Part shown: in pieces, positions 7,003-14,987 of the stretch
How positions within the stretch are numbered: the stretch's first letter is position 1
Layout: the number at the start of each line of letters is the position of its first letter
Origin: JBGTLW01 sp041743835
GTDB taxonomy: Bacteria; Planctomycetota; Phycisphaerae; Phycisphaerales; Phycisphaeraceae
Assembly (NCBI GenBank): GCA_041743835.1
Contig: JBGTLW010000240.1
Coordinates: 1 to 20,789, forward strand
Reading direction: 5' to 3'
DNA: 20,789 nt
Notes under the pieces: model-generated
The model's database searches: none
Told to the model about the DNA's origin: nothing
The model's input: the letters and a program-made list of their open reading frames with translations, nothing else
Made by a program: the position numbers and the translations under genes

Positions 7003-7878
7003 ATGCAGCGCAATCTGTTGATGTTGATGGCCGTGATGATGAGCCTTGTGATTTCTGGCACACCGAGTTGGGCGGACGAAGCCCATGCCGAGGCCCAGCC
7101 CGCCGCCGCGGCCGAGGGTGAGCCGGGTGCCGCCGCCGAAGTTGCAGAACCCGCCGAGGAGGCCGTAGAAGAGGCAGCCCCGACGCTGGACATGGGCAAG
7201 ATCAGCTATGCCTTGGGTCTGGATGTGGCCAAGAACCTGTCAGAGAACTTCAAGGAGCAGGGGCTGACGCTGAATAACGACCGCCTGCTGGCTGGGCTCA
7301 AGGCCGGGCTCAGCGGCGAAGGCGTCGAGATGACCGAGGAGCAGGTCGCCGACGCCATCAACGAGCTGCGTCAGGAGCTGTTCATGCGGCAGATGCAGCA
7401 GGCCCAGCAGACGACGCAGAAGGAAGCCGACACCAACATCGCCGCGGGCAAGGCCTTCCTCGCGGAGAACGCGAAGAAGGAGGGCGTGGTCACCACGGCG
7501 TCCGGCCTCCAGTACAAGATCATCGAGAAGGGCGAAGGCGCATCGCCCAAGCTCGGCGACACGGTCACCGTGAACTACCACGGCACGCTGATCGATGGCA
7601 CGGTGTTCGATTCATCCGTGAAGCCGCCGCAGCCCGGCCGACCCGCCGAGCCCGCGACGTTCATGCTCGGCGAAGTGATCGAGGGCTGGAACCAGGGCCT
7701 CACCCACGTCGGCAAGGGCGGCAAGCTCATGCTCTACATCCCCTCCGAGCTGGCGTACCGCAACAACCGCATGGGACCGGTCATCGGCCCCGGCTCCACG
7801 CTGGTCTTCGAGGTCGAGCTCATCGACATCGAGCGCGGCGAAGAGGGCGACGCCCCGGCCGAGCCCGCCATGCCGTAA
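7003..7878 (+). CDS. Secreted FKBP-type peptidyl-prolyl cis-trans isomerase (Mip/FkpA-like)
   Basis: The 291-residue precursor starts at ATG 7003 with GGAG five bases upstream. A signal peptide is clear (MQRNLLMLMAVMMSLVISG, probable cleavage after SWA). An Ala/Glu-rich linker follows. Next is an FKBP N-terminal dimerisation domain (MGKISYALGLDVAKNL to about residue 160). The C-terminal FKBP catalytic domain shows GLQYKIIEKGEG, GDTVTVNYHGTLIDGTVFDSS, EVIEGWNQGL, LMLYIPSELAY and GSTLVFEVELIDI. Extracytoplasmic FKBPs catalyse prolyl isomerisation and act as chaperones for exported proteins. The loop after VFDSS is extended (KPPQPGRPAEPA) compared with the usual short RG-x-P-A form, and the bulge after SELAY is also unusual. 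It is monocistronic and closed by a strong terminator. Confidence 0.92.
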   Translation: MQRNLLMLMAVMMSLVISGTPSWADEAHAEAQPAAAAEGEPGAAAEVAEPAEEAVEEAAPTLDMGKISYALGLDVAKNLSENFKEQGLTLNNDRLLAGLKAGLSGEGVEMTEEQVADAINELRQELFMRQMQQAQQTTQKEADTNIAAGKAFLAENAKKEGVVTTASGLQYKIIEKGEGASPKLGDTVTVNYHGTLIDGTVFDSSVKPPQPGRPAEPATFMLGEVIEGWNQGLTHVGKGGKLMLYIPSELAYRNNRMGPVIGPGSTLVFEVELIDIERGEEGDAPAEPAMP

Positions 7879-7904
7879 CCACGCTCCACCCGTTCACCAC
7901 AATC

Positions 7905-7937
7905 AAGACGCCCCGCAACAGACTTGCGGGGCGTCTT
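7905..7937 (+). terminator. Rho-independent terminator after the FKBP gene
   Basis: AAGACGCCCCGCAA (7905-7918) and TTGCGGGGCGTCTT (7924-7937) form a perfect 14-bp stem with a CAGAC loop, followed by T and C. It sits 26 bases after the stop. It is the clearest terminator in the window. Confidence 0.9.
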
Positions 7938-7945
7938 TCATTGCC

Positions 7946-7973
7946 TTGCGGGACACCGGCCACAACTTATGAT
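7946..7973 (+). promoter_or_regulatory. Promoter of the MBOAT gene
   Basis: TTGCGG (7946-7951), a 16-base spacer and TATGAT (7968-7973) lie directly behind the FKBP terminator. The ATG at 7985 is only 11 bases after the -10, so the leader would be about five bases or absent. No ribosome site is present, which fits a near-leaderless mRNA. Confidence 0.55.
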
Positions 7974-7984
7974 GTGCCGACCGT

Positions 7985-9445
7985 ATGGTGTTTACCACAC
8001 TCACCTTTCTGCTGTTCCTGCCCCTGGTCTTTGCGGTTTACTGGACGCTGCGGTCGCGTGCGGCGCAGAACGCCGTGTTAGTCGTCGCCAGTTATTGCTT
8101 TTATGGTTGGTGGGACTGGCGGTTCTGCGGGCTGATGCTCGCATCTACGGCGGTGGACTACTTCGTCGGCCTGGGCCTGCATCACACGGAAAAACAAGGC
8201 CCGCGACGCGCGTTGCTGGGGCTTAGTCTGGCTGTGAATCTGGGGATGCTGGGGTTCTTCAAGTACTGCGATTTCTTCATCGAAAGCTTTGCATCGGCCG
8301 CGGCTTCGGTGGGGTACGGGCCGTCCTGGACGACGCTGAATATCGTGCTGCCCGTGGGCATCAGCTTCTACACGTTTCAGACGCTGAGTTACAGCATCGA
8401 CCGCTACCGCCGACGCATCCCGCACACCCACGACCCGGTGGCGTTCGCGGCGTTTGTCAGCTTCTTTCCGCAGCTTGTTGCGGGACCCATCGAGCGGGCC
8501 GGCGACCTGCTCCCGCAGTTCACCCAGCCCCGCCGCTTCGAGCTGGACCTCGCCCGGCAGGGTTGTCGGCTGATGCTCTGGGGTTTCTTCATGAAGATGG
8601 TCCTCGCGGACAACCTCGGCGCGGTGGTGGACCCGGCGTACAGCGACGTGGCGAACGCGACCGGGCCGGGGCTGGTGATCGCGACGGTCTGCTTCGCCTT
8701 TCAGATCCTCTGCGACTTCGGCGGGTACTCGCTCATCGCGATCGGCACCGCGCGGCTGTTCGGCATCCGGCTGTCACGCAACTTCGCGCACCCCTACCTC
8801 GCGCAGGACGTCGCGGAGTTCTGGCGGCGGTGGCACATCACGCTCTCGACGTGGTTCCGCGATTACGTGTACATCCCGCTTGGCGGCAGCAAGGGCACAC
8901 GCCTACGCCGATCCATCAACATCATGATTACGTTCGCGCTCAGCGGCCTCTGGCACGGCGCTTCGTGGAACTTTGTCATCTGGGGGCTGCTCAATGGCCT
9001 GGGCATCCTGCCGGTGGTCCTCATGCAGAAGTCCAAGCGCCCGGCGCACGCCACGCCCGGCGGGTCGCGCACGCTACCAGACCTGCCCACGCTGCTCCGC
9101 ATCCTCGGCACGTTTGCGTTCATCTGTGGCACGTGGGTGTTCTTCCGCGCGGCGACGCTTGATGATGCGCTGAGTGTCTGGGGCAAGGTGGTCGGTGAGG
9201 TGCTGGATGTGGGCGCGTGGCGTAGCGCGTGGCGTGCGTTTGCGAATAGCACCATCGGGTGGGTTCTCCCGGTGGCGCTGGGGTATTACATCATCGCCAA
9301 CTGGTTTAGCCGGGCCGACCCGGAGGAGATGCAACTCGGCGGGTGGTCGCTGCCATTGCGTTGGTCGTATTACACCGTGCTGGTATTCTGCATCGTTGTC
9401 TATGGCACGACCGGCAGCGTGGGGTTTATCTATTTCCAGTTCTAA
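7985..9445 (+). CDS. MBOAT-family O-acyltransferase (AlgI-like)
   Basis: This 486-residue polytopic membrane protein has about ten or more hydrophobic segments. It carries the AlgI/DltB-type landmarks: the N-terminal VFTTLTFLLFLPLVFAVYW, SYCFYGWWDWRF, LPVGISFYTFQTLSYSID, SFFPQLVAGPIERA, FWRRWHITLSTWFRDYVYIPLGG and the invariant histidine of SGLWHGASWNFVIWG. Such enzymes move acetyl or other acyl groups across the cytoplasmic membrane onto exported polysaccharides or wall polymers, usually together with a periplasmic SGNH/AlgJ/AlgX-like partner. The next gene, nine bases downstream, is such a candidate partner. The acceptor polymer is not revealed by the neighbours. Confidence 0.92.
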   Translation: MVFTTLTFLLFLPLVFAVYWTLRSRAAQNAVLVVASYCFYGWWDWRFCGLMLASTAVDYFVGLGLHHTEKQGPRRALLGLSLAVNLGMLGFFKYCDFFIESFASAAASVGYGPSWTTLNIVLPVGISFYTFQTLSYSIDRYRRRIPHTHDPVAFAAFVSFFPQLVAGPIERAGDLLPQFTQPRRFELDLARQGCRLMLWGFFMKMVLADNLGAVVDPAYSDVANATGPGLVIATVCFAFQILCDFGGYSLIAIGTARLFGIRLSRNFAHPYLAQDVAEFWRRWHITLSTWFRDYVYIPLGGSKGTRLRRSINIMITFALSGLWHGASWNFVIWGLLNGLGILPVVLMQKSKRPAHATPGGSRTLPDLPTLLRILGTFAFICGTWVFFRAATLDDALSVWGKVVGEVLDVGAWRSAWRAFANSTIGWVLPVALGYYIIANWFSRADPEEMQLGGWSLPLRWSYYTVLVFCIVVYGTTGSVGFIYFQF

Positions 9446-9454
9446 TGCATCACC

Positions 9455-10417
9455 ATGCGAACCTTCCTCATCAAACTCGCCGCCTTCATCAGCCTTCAGG
9501 TTTTGTTGCTCGGTGTGCTGGTTGGTTTTTTCTACAACACGGCCCGCGATCGGTCGTTTGAGTATGCCACGAACATCAAGCACGCAAGGCTGGCCGACGC
9601 ACCCTCCCCGCGGGCCATCTTCATTGGCGGGTCGAATGTGTATTTCGGGCTCGATGGCGACCTGATCCGCGAGCAGACACCGTATTACCCGATCAATATG
9701 GGTATGGTCGGCGCTTTGCGGCTCAAGTACATGCTCACTGAAGTGAATAGCTCCTTGCGCCCGGGTGATATCGTGGTCCTGGCACTCGAGTACCCTCAGA
9801 TGTACCAACGGTTCGAGGACAGCAGCCGATCAACCATTGTGCTTGCCCGCGTGTTCAGTGCCCGGCCGCAGACGATGCAGCACTGGAGCCGCGAGCATTG
9901 GCGGGCGATGCTTGATAGCGGCGCGGCCACCGTGCTGGGCGAAAGTGTGCGTGCGGCTGTTGACAACTTGGGGGCCGTGCTGCGTGGCAAAGGGCTGCCC
10001 GAAATCAAGCCGGTCGCCAATGAGTATGGCGATCTGGTCACGCTCCGCCACATGGAGCCGAGGGCGGACCTAGGTACGCCGTTCGCCCCCGATGACCTGA
10101 CCAGCGCCCCCATCGACGCGCACGCTGCGATGGTCAATCGGTTTGTGCGCGACTGCGAAGCCAGGGGCGTGGAGGTCATCTTCACGTATCCGCCCATCCC
10201 ACAACCCAGCTACGACGCGCACCACGAGGCGCTGGCGCAATTCGACCTGCGACTGCGGGAGAAGCTGAGATGCCCGGTTGTTCAGATGCCCGGCGACATG
10301 GTGTTTCCCAGGCATTGGTTCTACAACACCAGCTACCACCTCACCGGCCCCGGGGTCCCAGCCCGCACGCAGAAGATGATTGACCTGCTGAGCGCTCGGC
10401 CGTGGGACAGCGAGTAA
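9455..10417 (+). CDS. Membrane-anchored SGNH-hydrolase-like protein, partner of the MBOAT
   Basis: The 320-residue protein has an N-terminal membrane anchor (residues about 5-27, ISLQVLLLGVLVGFFY) and an extracytoplasmic domain. AIFIGGSNVYFGLDGDLI matches block I of SGNH-like proteins, with Ser as potential nucleophile (GGSN). WFYNTSYHLTGPG matches the terminal block that normally reads D-x-x-x-H in this group; here Asn replaces the expected Asp while the His remains. In AlgI/AlgJ-type pairs the SGNH protein receives the acyl group and places it on the polymer. The gene follows the MBOAT stop after nine bases, so translation is probably coupled. If the Asn is genuine, catalysis would depend on a Ser-His pair or on another acid. 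Confidence 0.75.
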   Translation: MRTFLIKLAAFISLQVLLLGVLVGFFYNTARDRSFEYATNIKHARLADAPSPRAIFIGGSNVYFGLDGDLIREQTPYYPINMGMVGALRLKYMLTEVNSSLRPGDIVVLALEYPQMYQRFEDSSRSTIVLARVFSARPQTMQHWSREHWRAMLDSGAATVLGESVRAAVDNLGAVLRGKGLPEIKPVANEYGDLVTLRHMEPRADLGTPFAPDDLTSAPIDAHAAMVNRFVRDCEARGVEVIFTYPPIPQPSYDAHHEALAQFDLRLREKLRCPVVQMPGDMVFPRHWFYNTSYHLTGPGVPARTQKMIDLLSARPWDSE

Positions 10418-10433
10418 AGCACCCGGTCAAAGC

Positions 10434-10454
10434 GCATCACCACGAATGGTGAGC
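10434..10454. terminator. Small hairpin between convergent genes
   Basis: TCACCA (10437-10442), loop CGAA, TGGTGA (10447-10452), extended by GC pairs across one bulged A. It lies in the 40-base gap between the SGNH gene and the convergent TolA-like gene. There is no T-run, so its role as a terminator is only suggested by position. Confidence 0.35.
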
Positions 10455-10457
10455 GGC

Positions 10458-12944
10458 CTACTCGGTGGGCAGTTCGACGACCAGTGATAGTGCCGAGCCG
10501 AGGTGGCCGTTCTCCAGGCGGTAGAGCACGCGGTTGACACCTTTCTGGAAGTGGACGCGGCGGAAGCCCTCATCGATGCGCCACCCTTTGTGGTCGCTTG
10601 CAGACTCCCAGACCTTGAAGTCGTTGATCCACACGGTGGACTTGTCATCGCTGCCGACGGCGATCCACAGGTCCTGGGCTTTGTCGCTGTAGATCTCGGT
10701 GTAGGCGTAGTAGATCGCGTAGGAGTCGAGGTCCGGCGGCTTGATCTCGACGGTCGGGGACTGGAGGAACTCCCAGCGCAGGGTGCGGCCATCTTTTCCG
10801 TCGGCGTAGGTCGCGTCCAGATCGACGGCAGACTCGGGGGGGTAGCTGCGGTCGATGTTTTTGCGTTGCGGGTTAGGCCAGGGGCCGATCATGTACCACG
10901 TCCGCACCGCCATCCACTTGCCGGGCTGTGCATCGGGTGTGTTGGCGATCTTGCGCCCCGAGACGGTGGGTATGTTGCGTGCGAGGGGCGGGGGTGTGGC
11001 TGCGGGGCCCTGTCCATCGCGGGTCTGACTCCCGGGGTCACCCTGGGCACCTGCGTCGGCTTGGCCGGGCTCGCCGGGCGCGCTCGATTCGGGTGCGTTT
11101 GCTGACGCTGCTGCTGCTGCTGCGGACGCAGCAGATGATGACGATGCCGCGGCCGCAGCCGCGGCTTGGGATTCACGGCCGGCCATGATGTCCGCCACAT
11201 CCTTGACGCGGGTGCCGGTGTCGCCTTCGCCGATCTCGTTGAGACGCTGCGAGAGCGAGGCAAGCGCTTGCGAGTCCTTCGCGCCGCCGCCTTGCTTTGC
11301 CGTGTCGCCAGCGTCCGCGGTGCTGTCGGCGGTTTCTGAGACGTCGGGGGTTGGCGTGGAGGCCTGCGCCAGCGTGGAAGCGAGCGACAGCACGCGTTGG
11401 CTGGTGTCCACCATGGATTGCGACTCGCGCAGGGCGGTGGCGACCGCTTCCTTCTGGGCCGCGAGCGCGGCACTGGTGCGTGCGGCGTCCTCTGCCAGCT
11501 CTTTGGAAACATCCGGGCGGTCGGATTGCAGGCGGTCCACGTTGGCCTTGGCTTCATCGAGCGGGATCTTGCGGATCACCGCCAGTTGGGCCGCACGCAT
11601 CTGGTGGTAGGCATCGAGCACACGCTGCTCCTCGGCCTTGGCCTTGTCGTACAGCTCGGCCATGTCCATCTCAGAGGGGTCCGCTTCGGGCGTGTCCGTG
11701 CTTGAGGAGTCGGCGGCATCGTTGGCGGCATCTGATTCGGGTTGCCCCTCGGAAGCGTCGGCGACCTGCGGGTCGGCGGGCTTGGCGTCTGGTTTCTCCG
11801 CCTCGGCCTGCATGGTCTTCTTCACCTGCTCCATGGCCTTGGTCTGTTGATCGATCGCGTCGTTCTGGGCAGCGACCGCCTTCTTGTTGGCCTGCTCGAC
11901 CGCCTCGGTGGTCGATGCCACCGCCTCGGTCCGATCGGCGACCGTCTTCTGAGCCTCGGCCACCGCCGCCTCGGCCTGCTCCGCCTTGGTCTTGGCCTGC
12001 GAGGCGTCGCGGTTCGCGCGGGTCAGTTGGGATTCCGCGTTGCGGACGCTGTTTTCCAGTTGACGCTTCTGCTGGTTGCCTTCCATCGCGGCCAAGGCTT
12101 CCTTGCGCTCTGCAAGATTTTTCTCCGCAGCCTCGGCTTTCTTCTGTGTCTCCTCGGCTTGTGCTTTGGTGGCGTCGCGTGCGGCTTCACGCTTGGCGAG
12201 CTCGGCCTCGGCCCGCGACAACTGCTGCGCCGCGCCTTCCTTGTCGCGATGGGACTTGTCCGCTGCAACCTGGTCCGCCTCGGCTTTCTCCTGCGTGGCC
12301 TCGGCCTTGGCCTGCTCCTTGAGCGCGTCTAAGTACGGCTCGCCCGCAAGCGTCAACGCACGCCGGGCCTCGATCTGGGCCTCCTCCACGCGGACCTGCG
12401 CCTCGCGGGCAAGGCGCATCGCCTCGGCCTGGGCCTCGCGGTCCTTGGCCTCCGCGGCCTTCGCTAAAGCGTCGGCGGCTGCTTTCTGTTCCTCAAGGGC
12501 CTTGGCCTGCTTTTCGAGCGTGTCCGAGGCGGCAGACTCCTTAAGCTCTTCTTCCATGTGCGTGTACTCTTCGAGTACCGCAGCCTCGATCTCCTCGACC
12601 TTTTCGCGCACCTCGACGATTTCCTCCACACGCTTGCGGAGCGCCTCGGAGTTGAGCTCCTCAACCAGTTTGCTCAGCTCCTCGACGCGGTCGGCCTGGA
12701 TGGGGTTGGGTGTAGCGTCCGCCTGTGTCGTCTCCATCAAGCGGTCCACCGGCGCAAAGAGCACCAGCAACAGCAGGAGCACAAGGTGCAGCACGATCGA
12801 CACCGGCACCCAGGGCACCGCGCCGACGCGCGGGCGGTCGTCGGACAGCGGGTCCGGCCGGCCGGGCCTGGATGAGGGCGGCACCACCTTCGTGGTGTCG
12901 GCCTTATTTGCGTTGTCTTGGATCGGCGATGTGGATTCCGACAT
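10458..12944 (-). CDS. TolA/TonB-like coiled-coil membrane protein with C-terminal beta-sandwich
   Basis: The 828-residue product has a short cytoplasmic N-terminus and one membrane anchor (about residues 44-66, VSIVLHLVLLLLLVLF). A very long Ala/Glu/Lys/Gln-rich coiled coil follows (about 80-500), then a low-complexity Ser/Ala stretch (about 590-640), and a folded C-terminal domain (about 665-828). This last domain holds WYMIGPWPN, SYPPESAVDLDATY, VGSDDKSTVWINDFKVW and FQKGVNRVLYRLENG, a pattern typical of jelly-roll, carbohydrate-binding-like domains in planctomycete enzymes. Directly after exbB-exbD, the anchor-plus-rod layout fits a TolA or TonB role, but the C-terminus is neither TolA-III nor TonB. 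The start is ATG 12944 with AAGGG seven bases upstream. A TTG at 12968 is in frame but less well supported. It overlaps exbD by 41 bases. Confidence 0.8.
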   Translation of the reverse strand: MSESTSPIQDNANKADTTKVVPPSSRPGRPDPLSDDRPRVGAVPWVPVSIVLHLVLLLLLVLFAPVDRLMETTQADATPNPIQADRVEELSKLVEELNSEALRKRVEEIVEVREKVEEIEAAVLEEYTHMEEELKESAASDTLEKQAKALEEQKAAADALAKAAEAKDREAQAEAMRLAREAQVRVEEAQIEARRALTLAGEPYLDALKEQAKAEATQEKAEADQVAADKSHRDKEGAAQQLSRAEAELAKREAARDATKAQAEETQKKAEAAEKNLAERKEALAAMEGNQQKRQLENSVRNAESQLTRANRDASQAKTKAEQAEAAVAEAQKTVADRTEAVASTTEAVEQANKKAVAAQNDAIDQQTKAMEQVKKTMQAEAEKPDAKPADPQVADASEGQPESDAANDAADSSSTDTPEADPSEMDMAELYDKAKAEEQRVLDAYHQMRAAQLAVIRKIPLDEAKANVDRLQSDRPDVSKELAEDAARTSAALAAQKEAVATALRESQSMVDTSQRVLSLASTLAQASTPTPDVSETADSTADAGDTAKQGGGAKDSQALASLSQRLNEIGEGDTGTRVKDVADIMAGRESQAAAAAAASSSSAASAAAAAASANAPESSAPGEPGQADAGAQGDPGSQTRDGQGPAATPPPLARNIPTVSGRKIANTPDAQPGKWMAVRTWYMIGPWPNPQRKNIDRSYPPESAVDLDATYADGKDGRTLRWEFLQSPTVEIKPPDLDSYAIYYAYTEIYSDKAQDLWIAVGSDDKSTVWINDFKVWESASDHKGWRIDEGFRRVHFQKGVNRVLYRLENGHLGSALSLVVELPTE

Positions 12945-13326
12945 TTTCCAGCCCTTCAAAATTGACAAGGTCCAGAACCTGCACCAGTGCCTGGGCGGGG
13001 GTCTGCTTGTCGAAGTCTATGCGGATGCGGCGGGCGGGGTTCTCCTGCGCCACCTGTCGCACGCTGCGGTGCAGCGCGTCGGTTGTGACCGGCTCGGCCC
13101 CGAGGTACAGCCCCCCGGCCTTGTCGATGCTGACGATAAACGGCGATTCATCCTGCGGCACGATCTGCGCAGACACCGCGTCGGGCAGGTCCAGCGGCAG
13201 CTCGAGCTTCTGTTCCTTGAGCGTCGTCGCCACGAGGAAGAAGATCAGCAGCAGGAACACGCAATCGATCAGCGGAGCCATCTGCAGTTCGGTGTCGTTG
13301 TCGCCCTCGCGTGTGGCATCAAACAT
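12904..13326 (-). CDS. exbD: ExbD/TolR-family proton-channel subunit
   Basis: This 140-residue protein has one N-terminal membrane segment starting LQMAPLIDCVFLLLIFFLVATTL. It includes the conserved Asp of P-L-I-D, the proton-carrying residue in ExbD and TolR. A periplasmic domain follows, with the usual VSIDKAGGLYLG and ending in VGIHIADPRQ. With ExbB it forms a motor that uses proton flow to drive a third, periplasm-spanning protein. Its ATG overlaps the exbB stop by eight bases, and its 3' end overlaps the next gene by 41 bases, so the three genes form one tightly coupled unit. Confidence 0.93.
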   Translation of the reverse strand: MFDATREGDNDTELQMAPLIDCVFLLLIFFLVATTLKEQKLELPLDLPDAVSAQIVPQDESPFIVSIDKAGGLYLGAEPVTTDALHRSVRQVAQENPARRIRIDFDKQTPAQALVQVLDLVNFEGLENVGIHIADPRQRK

Positions 13327-14188
13327 GGCTGGCCCCCGTGGTGGGTTTGGTGGGGGAGGCGGCTGCTGGTACGGCCTCGGCGGGCAGTGGGGTGCGGATG
13401 AACCAGCGGCGGATCAGCTCGGTGGTCTGCTTCTCGAGTGTCGCGCTAAAGCCATTGAGCTTGACCTTGAAGAAGTGGTAAGCGATGAGCGCGGGCACCG
13501 CGATGACGAGGCCCATGGCGGTGGTCACGAGCGCTTGCGAGATGCCGTCAGCCAGGACGCGCGGGTCGCCCAGCGAGCCGAGGGCCGCGACGTCTTCGAA
13601 CGAGCGGATCATGCCGAAGACCGTGCCAAGCAGACCCAGCAGCGGGGCGAGTGTGCCGATGATGAGCAGCGGGTAGTTGCGGCCGACCTGGTGCTTGAGG
13701 TCGTAGCTGCCCACGTCGTCTGCGAGCGTGCGTGCGTCGGCCACGTCGTAGGTGCGGTGCTCGACCAGCGCCTCGATGATCGTCGCAAGCACCGAAGGCT
13801 GGGCCTGGCACAGCGCGATGACCTTGTCGTGTTCGCCCTTGCGGAAGTGTTCATCCGCGCGTTTGGCCAAGCCTTCGGGGACGATCCGCCCCCGCCGCAG
13901 CCCGACCAGCCGTTCGAGCACGAGCGCAAGCCCGATGATGGACATGGCGATGAGCACGTACCCGGTCTTTTTGCCCTGGTGGATCTTGTCGATCAACTCG
14001 GCCATCGCGCCGACTTCCTCGGCCACAGGTGCCGCGGTCAAAGCCCCGCCCCCGGAACCGGATGCCTCACCCTCCGCTGTTTCAGATGTCGCGGCTGGGG
14101 GCACATCGGTTCCGTTCTGCGCGCCGGCGGAGAATGTTATGCCCGAGATAAGAAAACACATAGCCATGAGACGCAAACCACTGAGCAT
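13319..14188 (-). CDS. exbB: ExbB/TolQ/MotA-family proton-channel protein with signal peptide
   Basis: The 289-residue protein begins with a cleavable-looking signal sequence (MLSGLRLMAMCFLISGITFSAG) and a Gly/Ser/Ala-rich spacer. Three membrane segments follow: TGYVLIAMSIIGLALVLERLV, NYPLLIIGTLAPLLGLLGTVFGMI and QALVTTAMGLVIAVPALIAYHFF. The second and third carry the MotA/TolQ/ExbB core. The N-terminal extension with signal peptide is common in planctomycete ExbB proteins. The start is ATG 14188 with GAAAGG eight bases upstream. It opens the exbB-exbD-coiled-coil operon. The upstream DNA carries a 10-bp direct repeat and a possible promoter. Confidence 0.93.
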   Translation of the reverse strand: MLSGLRLMAMCFLISGITFSAGAQNGTDVPPAATSETAEGEASGSGGGALTAAPVAEEVGAMAELIDKIHQGKKTGYVLIAMSIIGLALVLERLVGLRRGRIVPEGLAKRADEHFRKGEHDKVIALCQAQPSVLATIIEALVEHRTYDVADARTLADDVGSYDLKHQVGRNYPLLIIGTLAPLLGLLGTVFGMIRSFEDVAALGSLGDPRVLADGISQALVTTAMGLVIAVPALIAYHFFKVKLNGFSATLEKQTTELIRRWFIRTPLPAEAVPAAASPTKPTTGASHV

Positions 14189-14210
14189 GTCATCAACCTT
14201 TCAAAGTTAA

Positions 14211-14240
14211 CATTGTCCGTAACGCCACGTCATTGTCCGT
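14211..14240. promoter_or_regulatory. 10-bp direct repeat upstream of exbB (operator candidate)
   Basis: CATTGTCCGT occurs exactly at 14211-14220 and 14231-14240. The 20-base period equals about two helix turns, so two protein subunits would bind the same DNA face. It lies between the candidate promoter and the exbB start codon, where a repressor could act; a role in the mRNA leader is also possible. Confidence 0.5.
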
Positions 14241-14269
14241 CGATCGGTGTGGAGTTACATAGCACGGCC

Positions 14270-14297
14270 AAAATAGCCGCAGATATGTGATTCGCAA
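14270..14297 (-). promoter_or_regulatory. Possible promoter of the exbB operon
   Basis: On the minus strand TTGCGA (14292-14297), 16 bases, then TATTTT (14270-14275). The predicted start near 14263 would give a leader of about 75 bases containing the 10-bp direct repeats. Confidence 0.35.
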
Positions 14298-14458
14298 GTC
14301 ATCACACCGCATCAAAAATCCCGGTGCCCTGAGTTGATCGGTAGGCAGGATCGGTACCGCCTATGGCACAAGCCAGCGTGGCGCGGCAATAGAACCCATA
14401 CCGTTCTCTGTGAGCGGTACGATTTCTACCGGGTGGCGGCACACCAACATCATGCGCG

Positions 14459-14683
14459 TCAGCGCGAGTTGGCGTGGGCCTGTACCCGGTGGACCTCGCG
14501 GGCCTGGAAGCCTTTGTCGCCCTCGACCAGTTCGTACTCGACCTCTTCCCCATCTTTGAGCGAGCGGAAGCCGTCGCCCTCGATCTGGGAGTAGTGGACG
14601 AACACGTCCTGGTCTTCTGGGCCGACAATAAAGCCGAAGCCTTTTTTCGGGTCAAACCACTTGACTTGTCCTTTGGTTGCCAA
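14459..14683 (-). CDS. Cold-shock domain protein (CspA family)
   Basis: The 74-residue protein has both nucleic-acid-binding motifs of the cold-shock domain: KGFGFI (RNP1) and VFVHY (RNP2). It starts with the usual TKGQVKWFDPKKGFGFI. CspA-type proteins bind single-stranded RNA and DNA and act as RNA chaperones; many are constitutive rather than cold-induced. The start is TTG at 14683 with AGGGAG seven bases upstream. The nearby ATG at 14690 is out of frame. The last residues (VQAHANSR) extend slightly beyond the minimal domain. Confidence 0.95.
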   Translation of the reverse strand: MATKGQVKWFDPKKGFGFIVGPEDQDVFVHYSQIEGDGFRSLKDGEEVEYELVEGDKGFQAREVHRVQAHANSR

Positions 14684-14987
14684 GATACATCTCCCTGGCG
14701 GGGGTTGGCGTGGTCAGGATTGGGGTTTCCGCAGCGTGTGTGCGGCAGTCACGACCAAGTCAACCGAACTCATCTATCCGTGTCGGCAAGGTTGACATGA
14801 ACAACCGACACATCCGTCAAACCGCGCCCGATTGGGCTTCTTTGCAGCGAAAGCCGCGTGTGAACTCTGCCTCAATTTTATCTTATCGCTGAGGTCACGC
14901 AAGGAAATTCTTAGCCGTCGTCGCCTTTTGTCCCGGGCGTGGGAGGGGCGGTTGTCCAGCCATGCTGGCCGCGATAGCATCGCCCGC
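14684..14987. other. Divergent region between csp and the COG3014-like lipoprotein gene
   Basis: This 304-base region has no supported gene. It holds an inverted repeat GTGTCGG (14780-14786) with CCGACAC (14805-14811) that would sit in the csp leader or promoter, and the promoter at 14952-14980 for the plus-strand gene. An in-frame extension of that gene back to 14832 exists but lacks a ribosome site and would bury the signal peptide. Confidence 0.5.
14952..14980 (+). promoter_or_regulatory. Leaderless-type promoter of the COG3014-like gene
   Basis: TTGTCC (14952-14957), a 17-base spacer, TAGCAT (14975-14980), seven bases, then ATG at 14988. The predicted transcription start coincides with the start codon and there is no ribosome site. 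The same -10 and the same seven-base distance occur before the transposase ATG at 20639. Confidence 0.5.

Noticed and set aside
12725..14290. 521-codon plus-strand open frame over exbB and exbD
   Set aside because: It is the antisense shadow of recognised ExbB and ExbD sequences.
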